From Hydrogenimonas thermophila (GTDB taxonomy: Bacteria > Campylobacterota > Campylobacteria > Campylobacterales > Hydrogenimonadaceae), in the NCBI RefSeq assembly GCF_900115615.1, contig NZ_FOXB01000013.1, positions 1 to 50,275 on the forward strand: 50,275 bases of DNA. Reading direction: 5' to 3'. The stretch's first letter is position 1, and the number at the start of each line of letters is the position of its first letter. A model generated the notes under the pieces. That model was given only the letters and a program-made list of their open reading frames with translations, was not told the origin of the DNA and searched no databases. Position numbers and translations under genes: made by a program. Positions 16,637 to 27,161 of the stretch are shown piece by piece.

Positions 16637-16659
16637 AATCCCTCCCCCTTTTGCATCTA

Positions 16660-19224
16660 TTACAAATTCTCTTTCAAATAAGCCATCGCTTTCTCTTTAG
16701 CCTCACCAATCTTAGAAGCATCTTTCCCGCCGGCTTGAGCAAAATCGTCACGACCGCCGCCACCGCCGCCAAGGATTGGTGCTATCTGCTTAACCCAGGC
16801 TCCAGCTTTTACAGATGTGTTTTTCTGTCCAGCGGCGATTAGAACCTTCTCACCTTTTCTTTGGAAAAGCATTACAGCCACTTTGTCGTGTGCATTTTTC
16901 AAATCATCGATCATAGCTTTAATGTCACCGCCTTCAACCTCATCGACTACAACAGTAACACCATTTATTGTTTCAGCTTTTACATCGCTTTTTTTACTCT
17001 TTTGAGCTTCAACTAACTCCTGTTTTAACTGTTTAATTTGAGATTTAAGCTTTTCAATGCCAAGAATAGGATCTTTAGCTTTAAGCTCACTCTCTACTTT
17101 TGCAAGTGTGCCACGCATATTTTTAACAACTTCATACGCTGAATGACCACACACTGCCTCAATTCGACGAACACCGGCACTAACACCACTCTCTTTTGTG
17201 ATAAGAAACATTCCAATTTCAGCAGTATTACGTACGTGCGTTCCACCACAAAGCTCAATACTACTGTCGCCAAAGCTTACTACACGCACCTTGTCGCCAT
17301 ACTTCTCTCCAAAGAGAGCCATTGCGCCTTTTGCCTTGGCTGACTCTATATCCATCTCTTCTGTTTCACCATCAATGCCACGTTCAACTCTGTCATTTAC
17401 CCACTTCTCAACAGAAGCAATCTCTTCAGCACTCAAAGCTTTTGGATGGCTAAAGTCAAAGCGCAAACGATCAGCCTCTACAAGTGAACCGGCTTGACTT
17501 ACGTGATCTCCCAAAATCTCTCTCAATGCACTGTGAAGCAAGTGAGTTGCACTATGATGTTTTGCTATCTCGTGGCGTGATGTATCTACAACAGCTTTAA
17601 CAAGATCTTTTTCGCAAACTTTTGTAACTGCTTTGATTTTAGAAAGATTTAAATCAAAGAATTTTTTTGTATCAAGAACTTCAGCAACTGTTTCGCAAGT
17701 ATCTATGCTTTGCAATACTCCAACATCTCCAGCTTGTCCACCACTTTCAGCATAAAAAGGAGTAGTATCAAGCATTACCCAACCACTCTGCTCTGGCTCT
17801 AGAGATTCAACACGCTCAAATGAGTCATTTAGCAGAGCAACTACTTTGCTCTCACTTGTTAAACTCTCATACCCTACAAAACTGTTTTTGCCAAACTCCT
17901 CTATAAGAGCTTTAAAGTCACCCTCAACCTTGGCATCACCGCTTCCCTTCCAAGCTGCTTTAGCACGCTGGCGCTGTTCTTGCATCAAACGCTCAAATTC
18001 AGCAATATCAACATCTATGCCTCTATCTTTAAGCATATCCTGCGTCAAATCGAGCGGGAAGCCGTAAGTGTCATAAAGTTTGAAAGCAACAGAACCGCTA
18101 AAGAGATTTTTAGTGTTTGCCAACTCTTTTTCAAACAGCTCTATACCTGCTGAGATTGTCGCAAAGAAACGCTCCTCTTCTAACTGCATCAACTGCTTGA
18201 CTGTCTCTTTCTTATCTACAAGGTAGGTGTAGTGTCCGCCCATTATCTCAACCAACACATCAACCAGTTTGCACATAAACGGCTCACGCAGACCAAGCAT
18301 ATAGCCATGGCGTACTGCACGGCGAAGAATACGGCGAAGCACATAACCGCGCCCTTCATTAGAGAAGTTCACACCTTGAGCCAATAAAAATGTTGTTGAG
18401 CGTAAGTGATCAGCAATTACACGGTAACTTGCACCACTCTCATATACATACGGCTTACCAACCATCTTTTCAACAGCACGGATAATTGGCATAAAGAGTT
18501 CTGTGTCATAATTGCTTAGTTTACCCTCTTTAACTGCCATAACACGTTCAAGACCCATACCGGTGTCGATTGAAGGCTTTGGAAGAGGTGTTAAATTGCC
18601 ATCTTTATCACGCTCGTATTGCATAAAGACAAGGTTCCAAATCTCTAAGAACCTGTCTCCGTCACCTCCCATGTAGTCTTCTGGACCATTAAAGTGCTCT
18701 TGACCCTGATCATAAAAAATTTCACTACACGGTCCACAAGGTCCTGTATCTCCCATTTGCCAGAAGTTATCTTTATCACCCATACGCAAAATGCGATCAG
18801 GTGCAACATATTTTGCCCAAATCTCTGCAGCTTCGTCATCACTCTCATGTACTGTAACCCAAAGCTTTTCAACAGGAAGTTCAAGCACTTCAGTTACAAA
18901 CTCCCACGCATAGGCTATGGCATCCTCTTTGAAGTAATCGCCAAAACTAAAGTTTCCAAGCATCTCAAAGAATGTATGATGACGTGCCGTATGACCAACA
19001 TTTTCAAGGTCGTTATGCTTACCACCTGCACGAATGCAAGTTTGACAACTTGCCGCTCTAGGAGGATTTGGCACAGGTACTTCACCTGTAAAAACTGTTT
19101 TAAAAGGCACCATACCTGCATTGGTAAAAAGAAGCGTCGCATCATCAGGAACCAGCGGCGCACTCTCATAAATCTTATGCCCTTTAGAGGCGAAAAAATC
19201 CAAAAAAGCTCGTCTTATATCCAT
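16660..19224 (-). CDS. alaS: Alanyl-tRNA synthetase
   Basis: Charges tRNA-Ala. The N-terminal catalytic domain has [20 protein letters not shown] and the class II motifs ([29 protein letters not shown]). The editing domain carries [12 protein letters not shown] and LCGGTHV, which bind zinc, and the C-terminal DHHA1 part has the glycine-rich [16 protein letters not shown] choose the ATG at 19224 (854 residues) over an upstream ATG at 19281, since an AAGGTAAT site lies directly before it and family members begin there. First gene of the alaS-membrane protein-maf run. Confidence 0.96.
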   Translation of the reverse strand: MDIRRAFLDFFASKGHKIYESAPLVPDDATLLFTNAGMVPFKTVFTGEVPVPNPPRAASCQTCIRAGGKHNDLENVGHTARHHTFFEMLGNFSFGDYFKEDAIAYAWEFVTEVLELPVEKLWVTVHESDDEAAEIWAKYVAPDRILRMGDKDNFWQMGDTGPCGPCSEIFYDQGQEHFNGPEDYMGGDGDRFLEIWNLVFMQYERDKDGNLTPLPKPSIDTGMGLERVMAVKEGKLSNYDTELFMPIIRAVEKMVGKPYVYESGASYRVIADHLRSTTFLLAQGVNFSNEGRGYVLRRILRRAVRHGYMLGLREPFMCKLVDVLVEIMGGHYTYLVDKKETVKQLMQLEEERFFATISAGIELFEKELANTKNLFSGSVAFKLYDTYGFPLDLTQDMLKDRGIDVDIAEFERLMQEQRQRAKAAWKGSGDAKVEGDFKALIEEFGKNSFVGYESLTSESKVVALLNDSFERVESLEPEQSGWVMLDTTPFYAESGGQAGDVGVLQSIDTCETVAEVLDTKKFFDLNLSKIKAVTKVCEKDLVKAVVDTSRHEIAKHHSATHLLHSALREILGDHVSQAGSLVEADRLRFDFSHPKALSAEEIASVEKWVNDRVERGIDGETEEMDIESAKAKGAMALFGEKYGDKVRVVSFGDSSIELCGGTHVRNTAEIGMFLITKESGVSAGVRRIEAVCGHSAYEVVKNMRGTLAKVESELKAKDPILGIEKLKSQIKQLKQELVEAQKSKKSDVKAETINGVTVVVDEVEGGDIKAMIDDLKNAHDKVAVMLFQRKGEKVLIAAGQKNTSVKAGAWVKQIAPILGGGGGGRDDFAQAGGKDASKIGEAKEKAMAYLKENL

Positions 19225-19396
19225 CTTTTTATTACCTTGAAAAAAAATTACTCTGATTTTATCGAAATTCTTTTGAAACATCCATTTGTCGATATTTATA
19301 TCTTCATTTTTATTTCTATTTTCAACTAAAAATCATATAATATTTTGATACAATTGACTTTTTAATTCAAGGTATGAATATTTTGTAGGAGAAAAA

Positions 19397-20131
19397 ATGC
19401 AACAAATAGATGTGAACTCAGATGAGTTTCAAGCTGAATTGGAAAAGACTTGGAAATTTGTTGAAAAAGTAAATAAACAGTTTGGCTTTGTTCAAAATCC
19501 GGATAGTGAGATAAACGATGGTGTTGCAATGGGGCTTGCTAGAAATAAGCTTATATATGGTAAGCGATACTGCCCTTGTTTTATGGTTATAGGTGAAACA
19601 CCAGAAGAGAGAAAAGCAGCAGATAACCGCATCTGTCCTTGTAAACCTGCATTAGAAAAAGAGATTCCTGAACAAGGTTACTGCCACTGTGGTATCTTCT
19701 GTACTCCAGAGTATGCACAAAAACATGCAAAAGAGGATGCTGCAGAAGAAGCTGCACATCTTCACTCAAGAGGATTAAGCAAAGAAGAGGCTCAATTACT
19801 TCTTGAAAAAGATCAATTAGATGGTGACGAGCTTGAAGCATTAATCGAAGCAAGAGATCTGGGAATGGTTAAATTTGAACTAATTGATGTTCGGGAGCAG
19901 ATGGAATTTCAGATGGGTCATATTAAAGGAACTGATGAGTTATGGCCAACTTCTCAATTTTATGATTGGTTTGAAAAGATTCAAAATAAAAAAGATGATT
20001 ATATGATTCTTTATTGCCATACAGGAAGCAGAAGTTATCAAGTTCAACATATAATGAAAGCTCAAGGCTTTAAACATATTGGCAACCTTATGCATGGTAT
20101 TGTCTCATATAATGGAGAAATTGTAAGATAA
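19397..20131 (+). CDS. Ferredoxin-thioredoxin reductase catalytic subunit fused to rhodanese
   Basis: Residues 1-110 carry the FTR catalytic signature: CPC (59-61), CPC (80-82) and CHC (96-98). These cysteines hold a 4Fe-4S cluster next to a redox-active disulfide used to reduce thioredoxin-type targets with ferredoxin electrons. Spacing between the motifs is longer than in plant FTR. Residues about 150-244 form a rhodanese domain with ELIDVREQMEFQMGHIKG and the active loop YCHTGSRS (Cys207). The fusion suggests a role in ferredoxin-linked thiol or persulfide chemistry; this is inference. TAGGAG precedes the ATG. It is divergent from alaS, with TATAAT at 19336-19341. Confidence 0.9.
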   Translation: MQQIDVNSDEFQAELEKTWKFVEKVNKQFGFVQNPDSEINDGVAMGLARNKLIYGKRYCPCFMVIGETPEERKAADNRICPCKPALEKEIPEQGYCHCGIFCTPEYAQKHAKEDAAEEAAHLHSRGLSKEEAQLLLEKDQLDGDELEALIEARDLGMVKFELIDVREQMEFQMGHIKGTDELWPTSQFYDWFEKIQNKKDDYMILYCHTGSRSYQVQHIMKAQGFKHIGNLMHGIVSYNGEIVR

Positions 20132-20143
20132 ATTATTATCTGT

Positions 20144-20181
20144 CTATGCATAGTTTCATTAATTTATGACTCTATGCATAG
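20144..20181. repeat. Two copies of the palindrome CTATGCATAG
   Basis: CTATGCATAG occurs at 20144-20153 and again at 20172-20181, 18 bases apart, between two convergent genes. Each is a perfect 10-base palindrome, and the two can pair with each other to form a long hairpin. The likely role is a bidirectional terminator. Paired operator sites are an alternative, though the position after both genes argues against it. Confidence 0.5.
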
Positions 20182-20203
20182 AAATAGCTCTAAATTAAAA
20201 TTA

Positions 20204-23200
20204 CTACTCTACATAAATCCAAAAACTTTCATATCTTGAAATATTATTTTCAACCCTAGGTAAAGAATCACCTATTAAGTTATCAATTTCACTGTTTGAT
20301 GTATATACAAACCACTGATTGTTTTTATACAAATACAGTATTTTCAGTACTTTATTTTGAGAATTAATTAAAGTATCTATTTGTTCTGGTGTTTTGTCTT
20401 CATTTACTCCAACCAAGTACCATCCTGAAGTATATAATGTTGCAAAATCATCTGGATCATTTTGTAATTCATCTAAAGAAAAAAGTATGGTTGTTGATGT
20501 AGTAGTTTTTACTACAAACCCCTCTTTAGAATTTAAGTCTTCAAATCTGTCTATTTTTACAGAATTACTGATCTCATTTGTATTATCCCAAAGAGCCCAT
20601 CTATTCCCAAGATATTTAAAAATATACTTTATACTTGGTTTACCAAAAGTAGTATTTAAATCTTGTGAATGCAAAGATGCTTTTACAGGTAAAGATATAA
20701 AGTTCCAGCCTTCATTTAATGCAACAGACAAATTTCCTTCTGTTACAACAATATTTAAACTCTTTTTTATAGTATAACCACTATCAGTAATTACAGTACA
20801 CTTAACTTCATAATTTCCAGGATTCTTGTAAACGTGTAAAACATAAGAGTCTCCATCTACACTTGTCCCATCTCCAAGTTCCCAATATATTGACTCTACG
20901 GAGCCAAAAAGGGGATTTAAGTAATAACTAAGATTTATATCTAAAGGGGCCGTACCAACTGTTTTATTAGATATAATATCAAGAGCATTAACTACTTGCA
21001 AATTGAAAGATTGTGTATCTGATGCTCCTTCTTCATCAAAAAGAGTCAACGTAATAGTTGTGTTACCTTCCATATCAGGTTTAGATGATACTTGTATATA
21101 TATTGGACTGTTATAATCAGCTTGAGTAAGCCATTGTGTATTCCAAGTTTTATTTATATCTACTAATGATGTATTGCTTGACTCTATACTCAAATTCAGA
21201 TCATCTCCTTCAATATCATTTAAATCAAGTGATATATTAAAGTCATCAAAATTTACTGGTTTTAGTATATCATCAATTAAAGATATAGAAGGAGCATCAT
21301 TTTGTTCCTGAATATAAACAGTATAAATTACAGTATCTGTTATTCCATTTACATCAACTTTTAGTGTTAGAGTAATAGTTCCTGATTGGTTGGGCTTTGG
21401 AGTGACAATAAGTACACCATCTTCAATAACTACATCTACAATCGATGGATCTGAAACAGTTACTTCAAAATTACTGTCATCTAAAGGTTGTTCTACTCCT
21501 TCAACAATCAAAGGAATTTCAAAGCTGGTAGAATCTTCTACTATTGTAGTTTCATTACTCTCTAAATGCCAAATAGGAATTGATATCCAGTTAGAAGAAT
21601 TTAAATCAATAGTAAATAAATTATTAGTGCTATTTATAACAGTTTTAAAGTCATTTGAACCATTATTTTCACTATATAGTTTACCATCACTAAAATTGTA
21701 CCAGTAACTTAATGTTTGATTCTCTTCTAAGTCGATCCTTATACTAAAATTATTATCAGGATTATATACTGGAGCTGAAATATTCATATCTCCATCATAA
21801 ATATTATTTATCAAATTTGGATCTATTGAAAAGTTTTCATAATTGCCATCAACTCCAACAATCTGTATATTAGTTATATTATGTTCACTTAAATTAATAT
21901 TTAAAAGACTTAGATTTATATATATTGGGTCTACAAATACTGTAATAAATTGTAAACTTTCATTATTTTCACCTTGTAATAAAATTGTTGTCTCTCCTAC
22001 TGATTTATTTGTTGGTGAAACTTTCAAAGTTGTATTTGAATAAATAAGAGTTGCAATAGCAGTTTCTGGGTCTAGAGAAATAGTATTATCATAACTTCCA
22101 GAATATTTAGGAAGCGTAATGTTGGCACTGTTATCTGCATTAATATGGATATTTTCTATTTTTGGCCATAAAGTAGAATTAATGACTTGATTTAAAATAT
22201 CATCTCTTGCTGCTGCATTTAGCATAATCTCCATCTCTGTATCACCAACACTTTTATATATACTTCTATATACAAAACCACCATCATGTGAAGATAGAGC
22301 AAAAGCATTTTCATCAAAAATATAACCTTCTACATTTGGCATTAAGACTATGATATCTGGGGAATTAGCATAGGTTAGATTGTCATCTTCATTATATCTG
22401 TATGTTTTGTCCGATAATCTTATCCAACTTCCGGCATTTGAATTTATTATATTTCCATATATATCTTTTTCCATCAATATGCCTGAAGTATTATTTTCAA
22501 ATACAAGATATTTTGAGCTGTTTAATTCATTAAAATATATAGCCATTTTACCTGAACTGTTTCTATCATTTATAAATGTATCTATAGAGGTATAATTGTT
22601 ATTATCATAATCTTTTTCTAATCCAATAAGTACAAAATCATCTTTCAATATTTTTTTAACTGTCAGATATCCTTTTGCATCATTTGAAAAATTAAAATCT
22701 ATATAATTTTCACTATATACACTTTGTAAAAGTTCAGACTCTAATATATTGACTAATTTAACTTCCATAATAGAGTATGTATCACTTTCATTTGATTCAT
22801 AAACTGTAACAACATTTTGCTCATCTATATTAAAAGATAAATTATTATGATACACAGGACCAGTTATTGAGGTATTGGTAAAGTTATATTTTATCTCTCT
22901 TATTATCTCATCTTCTAAAGCAACTTTTCCTGTATCTATATCATAATACCCATTTTCATCTATATAGCCGTCAATCCAATATAAATTTAAAGGCAACTGG
23001 TAAAAGATTGATTGATTATCATCATACTCTTGCAAAGATATTCTTTTTCTAATATTGTACAGGTGAACTTTATTCACATTTTCAAAACTATACCAATTAT
23101 TACTATCTAAATTTAGAAAAAGAGTATTATTTGTTGCATCTATTTTAGTAGTAAAATTAGTATCGTCTTTATTTATATAAAGTTTAAAATCACTAAAATT

Positions 23201-25537
23201 AAGCCAATATTGGGAACTGTCATTTAGATCGAAACGAATAGAGTAATTGTGGTCATAAGGAATATTATCTTTTAAAATTATAGTATTACTGTCACTTATA
23301 GAACCAGATAAAAGTATTTGCGAACCATTTTCATCTACAAGATAAATAGAAGTAATATTGCGCTCAATATTGGTAAGATCAAGCCTTAAATCAAAATGTT
23401 TTGCATACTTTAATGCTCTATTGTAGTAATCATAATAACTTATATAAACTTCATCATCTTTATTAAATGTCACATAACTTTCAAAAAACTGTTTTACTCC
23501 ATTTGCACCTGGCTCTATATTTTCGACACTCCATTCTCCTTGCCTATTACTTGCATACAACAGTTCATTACCTTCCATGTATGTAATATGTACTTTTGCA
23601 TTAGAATCAACATTTATGGACTCTATATATAGGTCTGAATTGGAGGTAAGATTTACTATCTCTTTAGTCCAGTTGCCATCTTTATTTGTAAGATATATAA
23701 CTTCATATTCATTTATATCAGGATTTGCCACATATACAATATGAACAGATTGATTTTTATCAACAGTAATAACAGGCTCATAATATGTAGTATAACCTGT
23801 ATTTTCTTTTACAATCGAACCATTTTTATCTGTTGCATACCATATTTGATCTTCAATTAAATATACAATATGAAACTTTTTCTCATCATCAATGTCGAGA
23901 TTACCGGCATATAGATTTGAATTATGATCTATTACAGTTTGTACAAAATCTCCAGATAAATTGCTCTCTAAAGTAAGATTCATTTCATTAATGTTTGAAT
24001 CATATAGGTCTAAAAGCATATATACATTAGAATTTTTATCTATATTGATATTTCTAACATTAGAATTTTCAATACCAGTTTTAATAATCTGTTTATCCAA
24101 ACTATTATTGCCAACTGAGGCATAAGTTAAATTACCATCAAATGTTAAATAGACAATATGGCTTATATTATTTTCATCTATACGAATATTACTTATTGGC
24201 TTTAATCCTGATTTAACTGTATCTATATTCCGATCTACTGTTGTCTCATTTGCCTCATTTTCTGAAATAAGTTTCAATGAGGTTGAAAGACTTGAATAGA
24301 TATCATAGTTATCTAGATATGCTATATGGTATTTTCCATAGTTATCAACTGTAATAGTGCTGTATCTACCAATATCTTTACCACTATCTACTGTTTGCTG
24401 CACCCAACTATCCGAAACATTACTAATATATTTAAGATTATTTTGTGAAAGATAAGTAAGATGAACTTTATTGTTGTTATCTGTAATCAATGAGGTGTAA
24501 ATATTGTAATCACTACTCCCTTCATACATTACATCAAAAATTTGTCCATAATCTATATTCTCATCAAGAGTATTGATGCTCCAGTCAGTACCATTAAAAT
24601 CAGCAAGTTTCAATGCTCCGCTGTTAGTGTGATAATTATATAAATAACTGATGTAAATCGTATCATTTTTATCTATTGCAATTGAAGTATAACTCTTTTT
24701 TTCTAAAGTAGCCGTCGAAACAGTATCTATTTGCCAATCGCTATCTTTTTTTGCATGTCTTATATAGTAATAACCATTTTCATCACTGCTTGCATAACTT
24801 ATATGTACTATATTTTTGCTGTCAACTGCTATTGAGGAATATTCACCAACTATTGCATTGGCAGTTGAGTCAACTGTCTCACTTTGCCAACTTCCTCCTG
24901 AATTTGTTGCATAACGCAATACTACATCACCACCTACTATACCATCATAGCTTATGTGTATACTATCATTTGCATCAACAACTATAGATGAAAAAGTATT
25001 GGCATTTTCATCTATATTAGTTATATCCCAGCTACCGGAACTATTTGTTGCATATGATAAATTACCATCAATAATAAAGCTTATATGAGCAGTACCATCT
25101 GCTTCAACAGCTATAGAGGTATCTACAGCATAAATATACTCTTTCGAATACACAAAATCGGATGTCCAAATACCACCATTATTAGTAGCAAATTTAATAC
25201 TGTTATTTATAGCATCAAAATAACTTACATAGAGTTTATCATTAGAATCTATTGCTATAGAAGCCTTACTTCCAACAGAAAGATTATCATCAATTATTTC
25301 ATAATGCCAAGTTATGCCGTCAAAAAAAGCATGATAAAGCTTATCACCACCATAAACTATATGTGTTGTATTATTGCTATCAACGGTTACAGATCGTTGA
25401 GATGGTAGTTTTATAAATTTTGGATTATATGCAAAGTCAATTTTCCAATTGTTTAAAATATAAGTGCTTTGACTTGCTACTGCATCTTGTAAGATAAAAC
25501 TGATAAAAAATAGAAAAATAGAAAATATTTTTTTCAT
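20204..25537 (-). CDS. Giant secreted protein with about 14 propeller-type repeats, PKD domain and C-terminal repeats
   Basis: 1777 residues, starting with a signal peptide (MKKIFSIFLFFISFILQDAV). The first ~750 residues hold about 14 units of 40-50 residues with the pattern SIAVDSNDxxHISYxxxxNLxYATNxxGxW. The count of about 14 would fit two seven-bladed beta-propellers. Then come a long Asn/Ser-rich beta region, Ig/cadherin-like stretches (SDPSIVDVVIEDGVLIVTPK; QNDAPSISLID), a PKD domain (WELGDGTSVDGDSYVLHVYK) and a C-terminal pair of GWNFISLPV/GWYLVGV units ending in SRYESFWIYVE. No LPXTG, type I or type IX sorting signal is obvious. It overlaps the FecR gene by ATGA and is the last gene of a three-gene operon with a Slam-like exporter. 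Probably a surface adhesin or ligand-binding protein. Confidence 0.75.
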   Translation of the reverse strand: MKKIFSIFLFFISFILQDAVASQSTYILNNWKIDFAYNPKFIKLPSQRSVTVDSNNTTHIVYGGDKLYHAFFDGITWHYEIIDDNLSVGSKASIAIDSNDKLYVSYFDAINNSIKFATNNGGIWTSDFVYSKEYIYAVDTSIAVEADGTAHISFIIDGNLSYATNSSGSWDITNIDENANTFSSIVVDANDSIHISYDGIVGGDVVLRYATNSGGSWQSETVDSTANAIVGEYSSIAVDSKNIVHISYASSDENGYYYIRHAKKDSDWQIDTVSTATLEKKSYTSIAIDKNDTIYISYLYNYHTNSGALKLADFNGTDWSINTLDENIDYGQIFDVMYEGSSDYNIYTSLITDNNNKVHLTYLSQNNLKYISNVSDSWVQQTVDSGKDIGRYSTITVDNYGKYHIAYLDNYDIYSSLSTSLKLISENEANETTVDRNIDTVKSGLKPISNIRIDENNISHIVYLTFDGNLTYASVGNNSLDKQIIKTGIENSNVRNINIDKNSNVYMLLDLYDSNINEMNLTLESNLSGDFVQTVIDHNSNLYAGNLDIDDEKKFHIVYLIEDQIWYATDKNGSIVKENTGYTTYYEPVITVDKNQSVHIVYVANPDINEYEVIYLTNKDGNWTKEIVNLTSNSDLYIESINVDSNAKVHITYMEGNELLYASNRQGEWSVENIEPGANGVKQFFESYVTFNKDDEVYISYYDYYNRALKYAKHFDLRLDLTNIERNITSIYLVDENGSQILLSGSISDSNTIILKDNIPYDHNYSIRFDLNDSSQYWLNFSDFKLYINKDDTNFTTKIDATNNTLFLNLDSNNWYSFENVNKVHLYNIRKRISLQEYDDNQSIFYQLPLNLYWIDGYIDENGYYDIDTGKVALEDEIIREIKYNFTNTSITGPVYHNNLSFNIDEQNVVTVYESNESDTYSIMEVKLVNILESELLQSVYSENYIDFNFSNDAKGYLTVKKILKDDFVLIGLEKDYDNNNYTSIDTFINDRNSSGKMAIYFNELNSSKYLVFENNTSGILMEKDIYGNIINSNAGSWIRLSDKTYRYNEDDNLTYANSPDIIVLMPNVEGYIFDENAFALSSHDGGFVYRSIYKSVGDTEMEIMLNAAARDDILNQVINSTLWPKIENIHINADNSANITLPKYSGSYDNTISLDPETAIATLIYSNTTLKVSPTNKSVGETTILLQGENNESLQFITVFVDPIYINLSLLNINLSEHNITNIQIVGVDGNYENFSIDPNLINNIYDGDMNISAPVYNPDNNFSIRIDLEENQTLSYWYNFSDGKLYSENNGSNDFKTVINSTNNLFTIDLNSSNWISIPIWHLESNETTIVEDSTSFEIPLIVEGVEQPLDDSNFEVTVSDPSIVDVVIEDGVLIVTPKPNQSGTITLTLKVDVNGITDTVIYTVYIQEQNDAPSISLIDDILKPVNFDDFNISLDLNDIEGDDLNLSIESSNTSLVDINKTWNTQWLTQADYNSPIYIQVSSKPDMEGNTTITLTLFDEEGASDTQSFNLQVVNALDIISNKTVGTAPLDINLSYYLNPLFGSVESIYWELGDGTSVDGDSYVLHVYKNPGNYEVKCTVITDSGYTIKKSLNIVVTEGNLSVALNEGWNFISLPVKASLHSQDLNTTFGKPSIKYIFKYLGNRWALWDNTNEISNSVKIDRFEDLNSKEGFVVKTTTSTTILFSLDELQNDPDDFATLYTSGWYLVGVNEDKTPEQIDTLINSQNKVLKILYLYKNNQWFVYTSNSEIDNLIGDSLPRVENNISRYESFWIYVE

Positions 25538-27159
25538 TGTTTAGTTCCTCCAAAAACCCCTATTGCTGAACCATTAGATATACTATCTAATTGAAAACTA
25601 CCTCCAATACTTTCAACATTTGGACCATAAAAACCTCCATTAATATTTCCACTAATTCCTTCAACATCACTATCACTACTTGAAGCTATACTATTACTTT
25701 CAAAATAGTAAGGAGTTACTAAACCATCTGTAATCTCAAATTTCCAGGTTGGTTCATCAGCAGCTTGAAATTGCATTACACCTGAAAGTGTCTGAGCACC
25801 AAAATCTATACTCATATCAAATGTTCCTGTTGCAATTTTACCGTTTGTAATAGCGGCTACATCACCTGAATAACTAGCTGTAATATGATCTGTAATATAT
25901 CCTTCAACTGCTTCTGCCGGCGAAACTGTACCATTAACCCAAGTATCTACAGGATTATTTTCATTATCCATCCAGTATCCAAATGACATATAGTCATCAC
26001 TATATAATGTTTCTTCTAAACCACTATCTTCAATAGTATCTATATCCACAGTTGTTTCACCATTTGAAGGATTAGGAATATCTACTTCAACTGTTGTACT
26101 TTGCGATGGATCATAAACTTCTGTATTAGGTGGACTTGATATGCTTCCTGCTTCAGCATCTGTTCCTGCTGTCTCACTATCTGTAGGATTCGGTATATTC
26201 TCTGATACAGTTTCTATTTCATTATTCACTGTATTTATAATATCATTTGAGTTTTGTGTATTAACAGTATCTTCTGTAATTTCTACAATGGTATCTATAT
26301 TTTCAGCTATTCTTACTATATCTGTATCTGTTACAATTACTGCATCAGAGATTTGATTTGAATGTTGTTCTATTGCAATATCAAGATTTTGATTATCAGT
26401 AGTTTTATTCTCTGTATCAGCTACTAGCTTTTCATCATTGGAAACATCTTGATTACTACTAGTTGTCTCATTGCTTTGCTCAGTTTTAAAAGTTTCATCT
26501 TTCTGCTCTTTTTCTGTAGAAGTTTTTTTTATTTCTTTATTTTTTTTATCTTCTTTTGCTTTCTTTTTACTAAATTCATCAATATCTCCAGCTACAAAGT
26601 CTCTTGGAGGTGTAGGAGAAGAGTTTGGTTTTACTTCTGTTATCTTTCCAGCCTCAACATAAACACTTTTACCATTAAAATTAGACATAACACTTATAGC
26701 TCCCTGAGTACAAGCTATTTTATCACCTTTAATAGGGGATGCTTCAATAATAATTTCTGTACCTCTAATACCTATAGTTGCATTCTTCGTTTTTAACTTA
26801 AACTTTTTAGGTGCTATTTTTCCTATTTTTCCTGTAATTGTTCTAAACAAACCTTTTGTCATACCAAATGATACTTTTGATTTTTTAGAATCCTCAAAAA
26901 GATACTCTTTTATTGAAAATTTACTATTTCTTCCAATAGTTACAACTGTTTTATCATTAAATATCAACTGTACTTTACTATTTTCTTTAGTTATAACAAT
27001 ATCTTTATCTTCTATAGAACTACCAGTATTGGCTATGATTTTTTTTCCAGACCTTTGAATATAAGCTTCTCCTTTAACAGCAGCAACCACTCCAACCTTA
27101 GCAACTAAACTATATGCTGAAATCATAAAAATAATAAATGCAATCAATAACTTTTTCAT
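25534..27159 (-). CDS. FecR-domain protein with C-terminal TbpB-type barrel (putative type XI secretion cargo)
   Basis: 541 residues. A signal peptide (to about 20) is followed by a FecR/DUF4880-like region (about 25-180): VAAVKGEAYIQRSGKKI, VQLIFNDKTVVTIG, and NATIGIRGTEIII. A low-complexity Lys/Glu/Thr/Asn-rich linker spans about 185-370. The last ~160 residues match the TbpB_B_D fold: MSIDFGAQTLSGVMQF, then GISGNINGGFYGPNVES, GGSFQL and the terminal AIGVFGG. That barrel is the domain recognised by Slam-type (T11SS) exporters in surface lipoproteins and hemophilins. There is no lipobox, so the product would be released or held otherwise. It starts 2 bases after the Slam-like gene. In other bacteria FecR-domain proteins often sit beside CHASE2 cyclases, as here. 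Confidence 0.78.
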   Translation of the reverse strand: MKKLLIAFIIFMISAYSLVAKVGVVAAVKGEAYIQRSGKKIIANTGSSIEDKDIVITKENSKVQLIFNDKTVVTIGRNSKFSIKEYLFEDSKKSKVSFGMTKGLFRTITGKIGKIAPKKFKLKTKNATIGIRGTEIIIEASPIKGDKIACTQGAISVMSNFNGKSVYVEAGKITEVKPNSSPTPPRDFVAGDIDEFSKKKAKEDKKNKEIKKTSTEKEQKDETFKTEQSNETTSSNQDVSNDEKLVADTENKTTDNQNLDIAIEQHSNQISDAVIVTDTDIVRIAENIDTIVEITEDTVNTQNSNDIINTVNNEIETVSENIPNPTDSETAGTDAEAGSISSPPNTEVYDPSQSTTVEVDIPNPSNGETTVDIDTIEDSGLEETLYSDDYMSFGYWMDNENNPVDTWVNGTVSPAEAVEGYITDHITASYSGDVAAITNGKIATGTFDMSIDFGAQTLSGVMQFQAADEPTWKFEITDGLVTPYYFESNSIASSSDSDVEGISGNINGGFYGPNVESIGGSFQLDSISNGSAIGVFGGTKQ

Positions 27160-27161
27160 AG

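Noticed and set aside
19225-19281. Longer alaS start at 19281
   Set aside because: The extension has no ribosome-binding site and does not match AlaRS N termini, whereas ATG 19224 has AAGGTAAT.
24751-26796. Plus-strand open frames opposite the giant and FecR genes
   Set aside because: They are low-complexity shadows of the minus-strand genes, with no ribosome-binding site or family resemblance.
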